A stretch of DNA of 64,000 nt from the NCBI RefSeq assembly GCF_013778455.1, contig NZ_JACEHE010000016.1, positions 1 through 64,000 of the forward strand. The letters are read 5' to 3'. The position numbers and the translations under genes are program-made. Shown one piece after another: positions 34,737-43,404 of the stretch. The DNA comes from Streptomyces himalayensis subsp. himalayensis. Lineage in GTDB: Bacteria; Actinomycetota; Actinomycetes; Streptomycetales; Streptomycetaceae. The notes under the pieces were generated by a model, which was not told the origin of the DNA, searched no databases, and saw only the letters and a program-made list of their open reading frames with translations. Within the stretch, counting starts at the first letter, position 1; each line of letters begins with the position of its first letter.

Positions 34737-37478
34737 CTAGGGGGTCAGGACCTGGCCGAGGTGGACGCCGGCGAGCGTGCCCAGGGCGCTGCGCCCGTAG
34801 TAGACGCCACCGGAGGTGGAGATCCCGGCACTGCCGCTGTCGAGCTGCAGGATCGTGCCGTCGTAACCGTCCTCGCCCTCCGCACCGATGGCGAGGTCCG
34901 CACGACCCCAGCCGGAGAGGTCCTGCAGGACCACGGAGGAGCCGAACTTGTCGTTGGCCTCGGTCGAGCCGGCGATGCCGCTGGTGTCCTGGTGGAACTC
35001 CAGGGCGCCGGAGCCGGTGAGACCGGACGACGTGCCCTTGATGAGCCAGGTCGTGCCCGCGTTGGACTGGTTGACGCCGCTACGGGTGATGTCCTCGTTG
35101 GGGGCACCCGTGAGGACGTCCGCGTACCCGTCCAGGTTGTAGTCGCCGACGGAGACCGACGAGCCCATGGCGTCACCGGATTCGTTCGTGCCGGGGACGC
35201 TGGTGGTGTCCTGGTGGATCGTCGTCATGCCGGTGGTGGTGAAGCCGGTGGACGTGCCGGGGACCATGGTGACCTGGCCGCCGGACTTGGCGCCTGACTC
35301 GCTCGTGTACGGCTGGCCGATGACGATGTCGTCGTAGCCGTTGCCGTTGACGTCGCCCGCGGCGATGGAGCGGCCGCCCTTGACGGACAGCGTGGAGACC
35401 TTGACCAGGCCGGTCGCGGAGCCCTTGAACCAGGTGACGCGGCCGACGCCGGACGCGTCACGGTAGTTGAGAGCCACGTCCGCGTAGCCGTCCCGGTTGA
35501 AGTCGCCGGCGGCGGCGTCAGCCCAGGCGATCGAGCCGGTCGCGGTGGTCAGCGTGCCGTACTTGGTGGCGCCGCCGGTGAGGAGGGCGTTCCAGTTGCC
35601 GCCCTTGCCCGTGCCGGCCGCGAAGACGTCGGCCTTGCCGTCCGCGTTGAAGTCGCCGACCGCGACGGCCGAGCCCAGCTTGGCACCGGCCGCGGTCACT
35701 CCGGTGGTGGTGTGCGAGGTGCCGGAGCTGAGGCCCGGCCCGTACAGGACGGTGACCGCGCCCCGATCGGCGTTGCCGGAGGTGTCGTCCTCGCCGGGCG
35801 CGCCGACCGCGAGGTCCGCGTAGCCGTCGCCGTTGACGTCGCCCCACGCGGTGGCGGCACCGAAGTTGTCGCCGGACTCGGAGGAGCCCGGCACCCCGGC
35901 GCTGTTCTGGCTGATCGTCCGCTTGGCGGAGGCCACGGGGCCCTCCTCGCCGCCCGGTACGACGGTCAGGTTGCCCACGCCGCTCGTCCTCGGCGTACCG
36001 GCCACCAGGTCCGTGACACCGTCGCGGTTGAAGTCGGTGGTGGGCAGCGCGTGCGAGATGCCGGGGCTCGCGGCGAGCGAGCGGATCAGCGGCAGCTTCG
36101 CGTAGAGGTTCTTGCCCGGGCAGGCCGTGGCGTTCGTGTCGCGGTGTCCGAAGATCCTGGGCAGCGTGACCGACTGGCCCTTCGGTATCAGATTGCCGTC
36201 AACACCCTTGTCGCCCGCGGAGGTGAGCGTCACGGTGCCGGCCGGGTTGGCACCGTACTGGCCCAGGCGCCAGGCGGCGACCCGCGCGATGGCGTCCATC
36301 GCGGCACGGGTCGGCTTCACGGTCTCGGTGTTGGCAAGGAAGGAAACGCCGATGGTGTCGGTGTTGAAGCCGTAGTCGTGGGCGCCGCGGACCGGCAGGT
36401 CCATGCCGCCGCTGCGGCCCTCGAATATCTGGCCGCAGCGGTCGACCAGGAAGTGGTAGCCGATGTCGAACCAGCCCTTGGCCAAGTGGCCCTGCTGGAT
36501 GGTGCGGACACGCTCGGCGGAGTGCACGCACGAGGTCTGGTTGTCCACGTCCACACCGGTGTGGTGGACGACGACCGCCTTGACCTCGGTGGCGTACTCG
36601 GGCGTGCCGTTGTACTTCGTGCTGGCGCCCCACTGGGCCTGGGTGATGACGGGCGGCTTGACGACCGTGGACGGCGGGGCCGTCGGGATGGTGGGCGTCG
36701 GGGACGCGGATGCGCTCGGGGACGTGGAGGCCGTCGGGGAAGCCGAGGTGGATCCGGACGGGTCGGTCGGGGACGGCGAGGCGGTGTCGGTGGCGGCGTT
36801 CGACTCGGCGGGGCCCGCGGGCTCGCTCGGAGAAGAGCCGTCCGCCGGGGCCGCCGTGTCCGTCGGCGTGGCCGCGGGCGTCGTCTCCTCAATGGAGTAC
36901 GCGGCCGGCTCGGTGACGGGCGCCTGCGCCTCCTTGGCGGTCGTCCCCGGGTCTATCAGCTTGAGGGCGATGCCCTCGGGAAGCGCGGACGTCGTGCCGT
37001 CCGCGGCCGTGACCCGCACCTCGACGGCGTCGGACGCGCCGGTCCACAGCACCTCGGTGCCGCCCAGCGCCCCGGCCCGCTTCGCCTCCGCGCCGTCCGC
37101 GGCGAGCTCGGGCGCCAGCGGCTTCCACCCGGACCAGTCACCGGTCTCGGTGCTGCGGGCACGCGCCTCGGCCGTGCCGTCGAGCGCCACGTTCGCGCCC
37201 TTCCAGGTGAGCAGGAGACCGCTGAACCGCTCGGTCTCCTGCTTGTCCACGCCCTTGCGGCCGGTGCCGCGCGCTTCCAGCTTCATGCTGTGTACGGACG
37301 CCGGCCTGGCCTCTTTCCCGGTTTCCGGTCGCTCGCCGGACGGTCCGGCGACGGCGTACGTCACAACGCCGCCGCCTCCCAGAACCACGGCTCCGAGGGT
37401 CAGCCATGCTCTCCGCTTCAGACTCAGCGGTCTGTACGCATGCGTCTGCGACGTGCGGCGACTCAAAATGTTCCCCAC
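34737..37478 (-). CDS. secreted PGRP-type amidase with FG-GAP repeats (paralog 2)
   Basis: A 913-residue paralog of the gene at 30518-33289, with the same order: membrane segment (SLKRRAWLTLGAVVLGGGG), beta domain, low-complexity linker, PGRP/amidase domain (about 273-440) and FG-GAP repeats (DFNRDGVTDL, DVNGDGYADL, DFNADGKADV). The zinc motifs KAVVVHHTGVD and FGHRDTNATACPG are kept, as is the DRCGQIFEGRSGGMDLP block; long stretches of the repeat region are nearly identical to paralog 1, so gene duplication or conversion is likely. GTG 37478 is the outer start; TTG-Ser four codons later is the position shared with paralog 1 and follows GGGG at a good distance. Role: probably cell-wall binding or remodelling outside the membrane. 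Confidence 0.88.
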   Translation of the reverse strand: MGNILSRRTSQTHAYRPLSLKRRAWLTLGAVVLGGGGVVTYAVAGPSGERPETGKEARPASVHSMKLEARGTGRKGVDKQETERFSGLLLTWKGANVALDGTAEARARSTETGDWSGWKPLAPELAADGAEAKRAGALGGTEVLWTGASDAVEVRVTAADGTTSALPEGIALKLIDPGTTAKEAQAPVTEPAAYSIEETTPAATPTDTAAPADGSSPSEPAGPAESNAATDTASPSPTDPSGSTSASPTASTSPSASASPTPTIPTAPPSTVVKPPVITQAQWGASTKYNGTPEYATEVKAVVVHHTGVDVDNQTSCVHSAERVRTIQQGHLAKGWFDIGYHFLVDRCGQIFEGRSGGMDLPVRGAHDYGFNTDTIGVSFLANTETVKPTRAAMDAIARVAAWRLGQYGANPAGTVTLTSAGDKGVDGNLIPKGQSVTLPRIFGHRDTNATACPGKNLYAKLPLIRSLAASPGISHALPTTDFNRDGVTDLVAGTPRTSGVGNLTVVPGGEEGPVASAKRTISQNSAGVPGSSESGDNFGAATAWGDVNGDGYADLAVGAPGEDDTSGNADRGAVTVLYGPGLSSGTSHTTTGVTAAGAKLGSAVAVGDFNADGKADVFAAGTGKGGNWNALLTGGATKYGTLTTATGSIAWADAAAGDFNRDGYADVALNYRDASGVGRVTWFKGSATGLVKVSTLSVKGGRSIAAGDVNGNGYDDIVIGQPYTSESGAKSGGQVTMVPGTSTGFTTTGMTTIHQDTTSVPGTNESGDAMGSSVSVGDYNLDGYADVLTGAPNEDITRSGVNQSNAGTTWLIKGTSSGLTGSGALEFHQDTSGIAGSTEANDKFGSSVVLQDLSGWGRADLAIGAEGEDGYDGTILQLDSGSAGISTSGGVYYGRSALGTLAGVHLGQVLTP

Positions 37479-37718
37479 CCTAAGTTGGAAAGAAAGTCAC
37501 TGGGGCCACGCCTGTCACACAGGTGGCCCGACTGGTTCAGCGAAGCTCAGCGGTGAAACGTCACACCGCGCTATCCGTTCAGGGCGAGGGTGTGGCCGGA
37601 TCTGAGCGAAACGGCCGTGTTTATAGCCGTACCGGGGTTGGCATTTCAAGCAGGGTCACGAATCGGACGAATTGATGCTCGTCTGCGGCGGGACCAGCGC
37701 CCGGAAGCGGTGCTGTGT

Positions 37719-38027
37719 TCAGACGGCGGCGAGGGCGCTGTTCTTGACCGCGGTGACGAAGGACGTCCAGGCGGGGGCGGTGAACACGACGGCCGGGCCG
37801 TGGGGGTTCTTGCTGTCGCGGACGGGGATGCAGGCGGGGCAGGCGGTGTCGTTGACCTCCAGGCAGTCGCCGCTGTCGCCTCCGCTGTACGTGGACTTGC
37901 GCCAGGCCGTCGTCACGTATGCGTCGCTTACCTCCAGGCAGTTGCCCTCGTTCGCACCGCTGTAGCTGGACCTCCGCCATATCGGCAGAACCGAGGCGTC
38001 CGGGATGATGAGCTCAGCGCGTTTCAT
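37719..38027 (-). CDS. DUF397 protein with two DUF397 modules
   Basis: A 102-residue acidic protein. The DUF397 signature occurs twice: WRRSSYSGANEGNCLEVSD and WRKSTYSGGDSGDCLEVND, followed by the usual VRDSKNPHGPAVVFTAPAWTSFV. Proteins of this kind are encoded next to Scr1-type HTH regulators and act as their small partners, with several thought to be toxin-antitoxin-like or differentiation regulators. ATG 38027 (GAGG 9 nt upstream) overlaps the end of the HTH gene by 14 nt, so the two are co-translated. Confidence 0.9.
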   Translation of the reverse strand: MKRAELIIPDASVLPIWRRSSYSGANEGNCLEVSDAYVTTAWRKSTYSGGDSGDCLEVNDTACPACIPVRDSKNPHGPAVVFTAPAWTSFVTAVKNSALAAV

Positions 38028-38838
38028 GCTCGTATTCCTCTGCAACGGATCGCATCAAGGCCAGCGATTGCTGGTGCGACATGGCGTCGCCCAGGGCGAG
38101 ATCGTAGGCGGACAGGCACTGATGCACCACCGACGGAAGCTCCCAGACCTTTCCCGTCTTCCACCCCTCGACGTAGACGACCGGCGGCAGGTCGTCGAAC
38201 CACATCAGGGAGACCGCTCCCTCCATCAATGGATGAGCTCCGGTACCGAAGGGGAGCACGTGCGCGCGAATGCGGCGCTGCTCGCCCAACTCCACGATGT
38301 GCCTCAACTGCTCGGCCATCACAGTCGGACCGCCTACGGGCCGCCGCAGTACGGCTTCGTTCAAGAGCGCCCATACCACAGGTGACCAGGGGTTCTCGAG
38401 GATGCGGGCCCGACCGAGGCGTGTGACAAGGGCCTTGTCACATTCCTCGTCCGTCATGGGCGGGAACCGTGTCTGGAACACGGCTCGGGCGTAACCCTCG
38501 GTCTGCAGAATGCCCGGAACCAGCTCGGCTGAGTACTCACGGATCACGGTCGCCTGCTGCTGTAGCTCCTTGGCGGCCTCGAAGTGTTCGGCCACCCTGC
38601 GACCGTCCAGCGTGGGCAGAAATCGCTCCAAGACGCCGCCCGTCTGCAAGATCTCGTCCAACCGCCGCGCATCCTCCACCGACGGCCTCCGTCGCCCCGC
38701 CTCGATATGGGCGATGTGCGTGCGCGACATGATCGCGCGCACGCTCAGTTCCTCCTGCGTGAGCCCGGCCGCCTCGCGTCGGCGGCGCAGCTCCTCTCCG
38801 TAACTGGAACGGGATCCGGGATTGTCCTCGATTGCCAT
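38014..38838 (-). CDS. Scr1-family HTH regulator (XRE domain plus DUF5753)
   Basis: A 274-residue DNA-binding protein. The helix-turn-helix (about 14-65) reads ELRRRREAAGLTQEELSVRAIMSRTHIAHIEAGRRRP, and the C-terminal DUF5753 has the familiar YSAELVPGILQTEGYARAVF and PLMEGAVSLMWFDDLPPVVYVEG. ATG 38838 has GGGAG 7 nt upstream. It is always paired with a DUF397 gene in streptomycetes, as here; such pairs number in the dozens per genome and control differentiation or local genes. Confidence 0.92.
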   Translation of the reverse strand: MAIEDNPGSRSSYGEELRRRREAAGLTQEELSVRAIMSRTHIAHIEAGRRRPSVEDARRLDEILQTGGVLERFLPTLDGRRVAEHFEAAKELQQQATVIREYSAELVPGILQTEGYARAVFQTRFPPMTDEECDKALVTRLGRARILENPWSPVVWALLNEAVLRRPVGGPTVMAEQLRHIVELGEQRRIRAHVLPFGTGAHPLMEGAVSLMWFDDLPPVVYVEGWKTGKVWELPSVVHQCLSAYDLALGDAMSHQQSLALMRSVAEEYEHETR

Positions 38839-38949
38839 ACGCAACTCCCGTATGTGCCATCGCACTTGTCACGCTGTGTCCACTGGCGAGCGTACCTGCG
38901 GCGACGTCACTCTGTGAGCAGTTCGATGCAGAGAGCGAGAGGCGATGCG

Positions 38950-39189
38950 ATGGCAATGGGTGCGCCGCACGGGGAGTTCCCAGAGGGTACGTATGTCGCC
39001 CACACAGGGACCGACGTCTACGGCCCCGGGAAGGTGATCGGAGTGGAGGGCGAGCAGCGGCGCGTGCGGTTCGTCTACTTCGTGGCCACCATCGCGGCGC
39101 GCGATCTGCGTACCGCCTCTCCGGAGGAGGAGGCGCAGATGAGGGCGTGGCTGAGACAGAAGGTGATGCGGTACGGGGGCCGGTGGTGA
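38950..39189 (+). CDS. small hypothetical protein, 79 residues
   Basis: A compact protein beginning MAMGAPHGEFPEGTYVAHTG. The segment YGPGKVIGVEGEQRRVRFVYFVATIAARDL looks like a small SH3-like barrel of the CarD/TRCF N-terminal kind, but the resemblance is weak. ATG 38950 follows GAGAG by 8 nt. It diverges from the Scr1-type regulator gene, which may control it. Confidence 0.6.
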   Translation: MAMGAPHGEFPEGTYVAHTGTDVYGPGKVIGVEGEQRRVRFVYFVATIAARDLRTASPEEEAQMRAWLRQKVMRYGGRW

Positions 39190-39306
39190 GCCGGAGACTG
39201 CGCCTGAGTATCCGTACTCAGGTTGCTTGTGTTGCTTCGCTCTGACGCGGCCGATCTGCGTTCCCCACGATGAGACGGCCCCACCCCCGCGTCGAATGAG
39301 GTGTCC

Positions 39307-41112
39307 ATGGGTCGTGACCTGCAGCTGCGCACTGCCACTCCGGAGGATCTCGAGTGGATCTACGAACTACGCCACCGGGTGTACGCACAGGAGCTGGGCC
39401 AGCATGTGCCGGATCCGGCCGGGCGGCTTCGCGACGGGCTGGACGGCGACAACGTCTACCTGGTCGCGGCGCGAGGTGCGACCAGGATCGGCTTTGTCAG
39501 CGTGACTCCGCCGTGGTTGGGGCGGTATGCGCTGGACAAGTACCTGACCCGCGACGAACTGCCGCTGCTGACCGAGGGTGATCTGTTCGAGGTGCGCATC
39601 CTCACCGTCGAGCCGCGCTGGCGGGCCACCGCGGCGGCACCGCTGCTGATGTACGCGGCGCTCCGCTGGATCGCCGCCCGGGGTGGTCGCCGGGTGGTGG
39701 CGATGGGGCGCACCGAGCTGCTCGACATGTACCTGGCCGCCGGCCTGCGACCGGTCGGGCGTACCGTCCACAGCGGTGCGTTGACGTTCGAGGTGCTGAC
39801 CGGCAACGTGACCGAGCTGACGAAGGTCACGATGGACCGTTACGGCACCACGCTTGAGCGTCTGCGATCCGAAGTGGACTGGCGGCTGGACATGCCGTTC
39901 GCACCCCGGCCGGACGGCTGCGAACACGGCGGCGCCTCGTTCACCGCCATCGGCACGGACTTCCGCAGCCTGCACCGGCGCCATCAGGTGGTCGCGGCCG
40001 ATGTGCTGGACGCCTGGTTCCCGTCGGCCCCCGGGGTGCGGGCGGCGCTCACGGAGGATCCGGCCTGGGCGGCGCGGACTTCGCCGCCGACCGGCGCCGA
40101 GGGCCTGCTGGCGGAAATCGCCGGTGCCCGGGCGCTGCCGGTCGAGACGCTGGTGGTCGGCGCCGGTTCATCGGACTTGATCTTCAGGGCGTTCGGTCAG
40201 TGGCTGACCCCGGAGAGCAGGGTCCTTCTGATGGACCCGGGCTACGGCGAGTACGCCCACGTCACGGAGAGGGTGATCGGATGCCGGGTGGACCGGTTCC
40301 GGTTGCGCCGCGAAGAAGGCTGGCGGATCGATCCGGCCCGGCTGTCTGCCGCCGTCGGGTCCGGCCGCTACGACCTCGTGGTGGTGGTCAACCCGAACAA
40401 CCCGACCGGACGCCACGCGCCGGCCGCCGAGCTGCGGTCGGTGATCGCCGCCGCTCCGGCCCGGACCCGCTGGTGGATCGACGAGGCGTATCTGGGCTAT
40501 GTCGACCTGGCCGAGTCGCTCGTCGGCCTCGCCGCGATGGACTCGCGGGTCGTGGTCTGCACCTCACTGTCCAAGATGTATGCGCTGTCCGGTATGCGGG
40601 CGGCGTACCTGGTGGCCGAGCCGAACACCGCGGCGCAGCTCCGCCGGTGGACGCCGCCCTGGCCGATCAGCCTCCCCGCGCAACTGGCGGCGGTGGCAGC
40701 CCTGCGCGACCCGGCGTACTACAGCGACTGCTGGCGTCGTACCCACGCACTGCGCCGGGAGCTGGCCGCCGACCTGGCCGCGCTGGACGAGGCCGTGGTG
40801 GTCGAGGAGTCCGTGGCGAACTTCCTCACCGTGACCCTGCCGCTCGGTGGGCCGAGTGCCGCACAACTGGTGCACGAGTGCCGCCGCCACGACGTATACC
40901 TGCGCGACCTGTCGCCGTTGTCGTCGGAGTACCAGGGGCGCACCGCGCGTATCGCGGTCAAGGACACCGCCGAGAACGCGCGCATCGTGGCCGCCTGTCA
41001 GGCCGCCCTGGACGTGCTGCGGCCGCGTTCGGCCTCGCTCTTTTCGATGCCTGAGATACCTGAGACGCCGGAGATCTCTGAGGGCGTTCCCGTCGCCGGA
41101 TCCGCTCGGTGA
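39307..41112 (+). CDS. fused GNAT acyltransferase and HisC/CobD-like PLP aminotransferase
   Basis: A 601-residue two-domain enzyme. Residues about 1-180 form a GNAT domain: the start IYELRHRVYAQELGQ and the core FEVRILTVEPRWR resemble N-acyl amino acid synthases and LuxI-type acyltransferases more than ordinary acetyltransferases. Residues about 215-580 form a fold-type I PLP enzyme of the HisC/CobD group: VGAGSSDLIFRAFG, VVVNPNNPTG, WWIDEAYLGYV and the Schiff-base lysine K423 in TSLSKMYALSGMRAAYL. The tail repeats PEIPETPEIS. ATG 39307 has GAGG 6 nt upstream. Its stop overlaps the start of a CdsA-like gene (GTGA). Together they suggest making an N-acylated amino compound for a lipid or headgroup; the substrates are unknown. 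It could also be a histidinol-phosphate or threonine-phosphate-type enzyme in another pathway. Confidence 0.85.
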   Translation: MGRDLQLRTATPEDLEWIYELRHRVYAQELGQHVPDPAGRLRDGLDGDNVYLVAARGATRIGFVSVTPPWLGRYALDKYLTRDELPLLTEGDLFEVRILTVEPRWRATAAAPLLMYAALRWIAARGGRRVVAMGRTELLDMYLAAGLRPVGRTVHSGALTFEVLTGNVTELTKVTMDRYGTTLERLRSEVDWRLDMPFAPRPDGCEHGGASFTAIGTDFRSLHRRHQVVAADVLDAWFPSAPGVRAALTEDPAWAARTSPPTGAEGLLAEIAGARALPVETLVVGAGSSDLIFRAFGQWLTPESRVLLMDPGYGEYAHVTERVIGCRVDRFRLRREEGWRIDPARLSAAVGSGRYDLVVVVNPNNPTGRHAPAAELRSVIAAAPARTRWWIDEAYLGYVDLAESLVGLAAMDSRVVVCTSLSKMYALSGMRAAYLVAEPNTAAQLRRWTPPWPISLPAQLAAVAALRDPAYYSDCWRRTHALRRELAADLAALDEAVVVEESVANFLTVTLPLGGPSAAQLVHECRRHDVYLRDLSPLSSEYQGRTARIAVKDTAENARIVAACQAALDVLRPRSASLFSMPEIPETPEISEGVPVAGSAR

Positions 41113-41912
41113 TCACCGTGGCCTCCCTGGCGCCCTACCTCGGTGGGGCGCTGGCGCTGGGCGGCATCGCGGTGGCGGCGTCCCGGCGCCGCGAGTTGCT
41201 GATCCGGTGGTGCGCCTGGGCGGTAGGAGTGCCACTGGTCACCGGGGCGTTCTGGTGGGGCCGCCCGGGCGCCGCGGCCATCGCCATCGCGGTCGGGGTG
41301 GTTGCCGTGATGGAGTTCGGCGGGCTGATGCGGCTGGGCTGGGTGGACCGGGTGGTGCTGGCCGCGGCGGTGGCAGGCGTGGTACTGGCCGCCTGGTTGG
41401 CGCCCGGACAGGTGCTCCGGGTGGTCGCCATCGGGGCGCTCGCGGTGGCCGCGGTGCCGCTCCTGGCGGGCGACGCCGACCATGGCCTGCGCCGCCTCTC
41501 CGCCGGCCTGCTGGGGCTTGCCTGGCTGAGCGTGCTGGCCGCGCTGGTGCCGCTCGGGGCGAGCGCGCTGGCGCTGTTCGTGGCGGTCTCGATCGCCGAC
41601 ATCGTGGCGTACTTCGCCGGTCGAGGGCTGGGCGGGCCGCGGCTGTCGCCACTGTCACCGGCCAAGCGGTGGAGCGGGACCCTGGCCGGGGCCGCGGCCG
41701 GCCTCGGCGTGCTCGCCGTACTGTCCGCGCTCAGCTGGCCGATGGCGGTGGCGATGGCGGTCGGCGGCCCGGCCGGCGACCTTCACGAATCCATGATCAA
41801 AAGAGGTGCACAGGTGAAGGACGCCGGCCGCTGGCTACCCGGCTCCGGCGGCCTGCTGGACCGGATCGACTCGCTGCTCATCGCGCTGGCCGTCCTGCTT
41901 GTCCTGAGCTGA
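41109..41912 (+). CDS. CdsA-like CDP-activating membrane enzyme
   Basis: A 267-residue integral membrane protein with about eight helices. The C-terminal signature of phosphatidate cytidylyltransferases is complete: S228, then K231-R232, then VKDAGRWLPGSGGLLDRIDS, with the metal-binding aspartate region intact. CdsA converts phosphatidate and CTP to CDP-diacylglycerol; this protein is much more diverged in the N-terminal helices than a housekeeping CdsA, and its start overlaps the aminotransferase stop by 4 nt. I infer a second, specialised nucleotidyl-lipid enzyme working with the GNAT/PLP fusion. The housekeeping copy should be elsewhere. Confidence 0.82.
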   Translation: MITVASLAPYLGGALALGGIAVAASRRRELLIRWCAWAVGVPLVTGAFWWGRPGAAAIAIAVGVVAVMEFGGLMRLGWVDRVVLAAAVAGVVLAAWLAPGQVLRVVAIGALAVAAVPLLAGDADHGLRRLSAGLLGLAWLSVLAALVPLGASALALFVAVSIADIVAYFAGRGLGGPRLSPLSPAKRWSGTLAGAAAGLGVLAVLSALSWPMAVAMAVGGPAGDLHESMIKRGAQVKDAGRWLPGSGGLLDRIDSLLIALAVLLVLS

Positions 41913-42168
41913 GCCTCATCTGCCCTGGCCGGGCAGCGTGTCTCTCGATACTCCGACCGTCGCCCGGCCGGTGCCGGGCCGGTTCGGACGACGAACCGGC
42001 CCACCCGGGGGATCTTCGGGTACTCGGGCGACTGAGCCAAGACCGCCAGACGAACACCCATGCCGTCGCAGAATGTCCTGAATATCCGTCGGCTTGATTC
42101 TGCTGTTGCGCGGTGGTTAGAACCTCGGCCGTCAGCGACCGCCCCGCGTCCCCAGCAAGGAGCACCAC

Positions 42169-43068
42169 GTGCACGTCCCAACCCGCCGAATTCTGGTGAC
42201 CACTGCCGTCCTCGGTGCGTTGGCGGTGACGTCCGCATGCGGCGGAGGCGGAGGCGGTGACGGCAAGGGCTCGGCCTCGGGCTCCGACCCGGCCGCCTCG
42301 GCAAAGGCCACCGACGGTGCCGCCGAAGTGAAGAAGGAACAGCCGCCCGAGACTCCGGAGGAATTCCTCGACCGGGCCGAAGAGGCCATGGCAGCCGAGA
42401 AAGGCTGGACGTTCGCGGTGCGCGGGAGGGAGAGACTCGTGCTGCAGGGACAGACGAACGGCGCTTCCTATGAATCCACGGTACGGCTGACCCAGGATCC
42501 GAAAGCCTTCCACTCGACCGGGGCGACCACGAGCAGCAAGGGAGTGCGCAAAGCCGAAGAGATCTTCGTGGTCGATGGCACGGGATACGTCAAAGAGGGA
42601 ACCGGGGCCTGGAAGCAGGAGCCGGCCTCCGAGCCGGAGATGAAGAACAAGGTGGAAGACCCCCTGTCCGCCATCGAGGAGTTCAGGAGCTACGTCACGG
42701 AATCCGGCGGGGACGTCACGCTGACCCGACAGGGCGGGCAGGTCAGACTCCAGGTGAGCGTGTCATCACGGAAACTGCCGCAGGTACGGGAGCGGGCCTA
42801 CGTCGAGAAGGCCATGCGAGAGCTGAACCCGACCCTGAAGCAGCTGCAGAACGCCGGAGTTTCGGCGACCGAGGATCAGCTCACCCTTTCCAGCCTCAAG
42901 GAAACGATGATCCTTGACGCGGACAGCTACCGCATCACATCCCACCGGTTCCAGTTCGGCTTCCTGATTCCTTATGGCGCACAGAACATCACGTTCGCCC
43001 AGGATGTCAGTGAGTCGAACAAGGGGGTTTTCGAGGGAAGCATCGAGCTGCCCGCCGGGGTCGGTTGA
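42169..43068 (+). CDS. exported lipoprotein, 299 residues
   Basis: The signal LVTTAVLGALAVTSAC ends in a lipobox-like cysteine C24 (the -3 position is Thr rather than Leu, still used in streptomycetes), followed by a glycine/Ser/Ala spacer. The mature domain is beta-rich (WTFAVRGRERLVLQGQ, FVVDGTGYVKEGTGAW, RQGGQVRLQVSVSSRKL), recalling LppX/LolA-like folds that carry lipids, but no family is certain. GTG 42169 has AAGGAG 6 nt upstream. It lies 256 bp after the CdsA-like gene on the same strand. A lipid-carrier role beside a lipid-type enzyme pair is tempting but unproven. Confidence 0.75.
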   Translation: MHVPTRRILVTTAVLGALAVTSACGGGGGGDGKGSASGSDPAASAKATDGAAEVKKEQPPETPEEFLDRAEEAMAAEKGWTFAVRGRERLVLQGQTNGASYESTVRLTQDPKAFHSTGATTSSKGVRKAEEIFVVDGTGYVKEGTGAWKQEPASEPEMKNKVEDPLSAIEEFRSYVTESGGDVTLTRQGGQVRLQVSVSSRKLPQVRERAYVEKAMRELNPTLKQLQNAGVSATEDQLTLSSLKETMILDADSYRITSHRFQFGFLIPYGAQNITFAQDVSESNKGVFEGSIELPAGVG

Positions 43069-43073
43069 CGGCG

Positions 43074-43307
43074 GTGAAGGTTCTCGTTGACGTCACGGTT
43101 GTGGCTTCCGTCCTGCTGTCCCTCGCCCTAGTCCCGCGAGCTCTGGCCCGTCGCCCGTCGCCCGGACCCGGCTCCGGCCGTGGGCCGCTCTCGCTCGCCC
43201 TTCGTGTCGCCCGCGTACGTCGATCAGTCGAAGTGACCGCCGGGCAGGGCCGGATGACATCCGAGGCACTCAAAAGGTTGTGCGGAATATGTGAATCCGT
43301 CTTGTGA
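43074..43307 (+). CDS. doubtful small membrane ORF
   Basis: A 77-residue frame from GTG 43074 with one N-terminal hydrophobic stretch (VLVDVTVVASVLLSLALVP) and an arginine-rich remainder. No ribosome site or family is seen. It follows the lipoprotein stop by 5 nt, which is the only argument for it. The rest of the 43069-43404 stretch holds no other gene. Confidence 0.3.
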   Translation: MKVLVDVTVVASVLLSLALVPRALARRPSPGPGSGRGPLSLALRVARVRRSVEVTAGQGRMTSEALKRLCGICESVL

Positions 43308-43404
43308 GAATCGGCACCTCTGTGACACGTGATGTTCTTGAGGTCAGATCCGCTTGGTCAACCGGAACTCCAGGAGGTCGGGAGCAAGCGGAGGGCGGGA
43401 CCGC

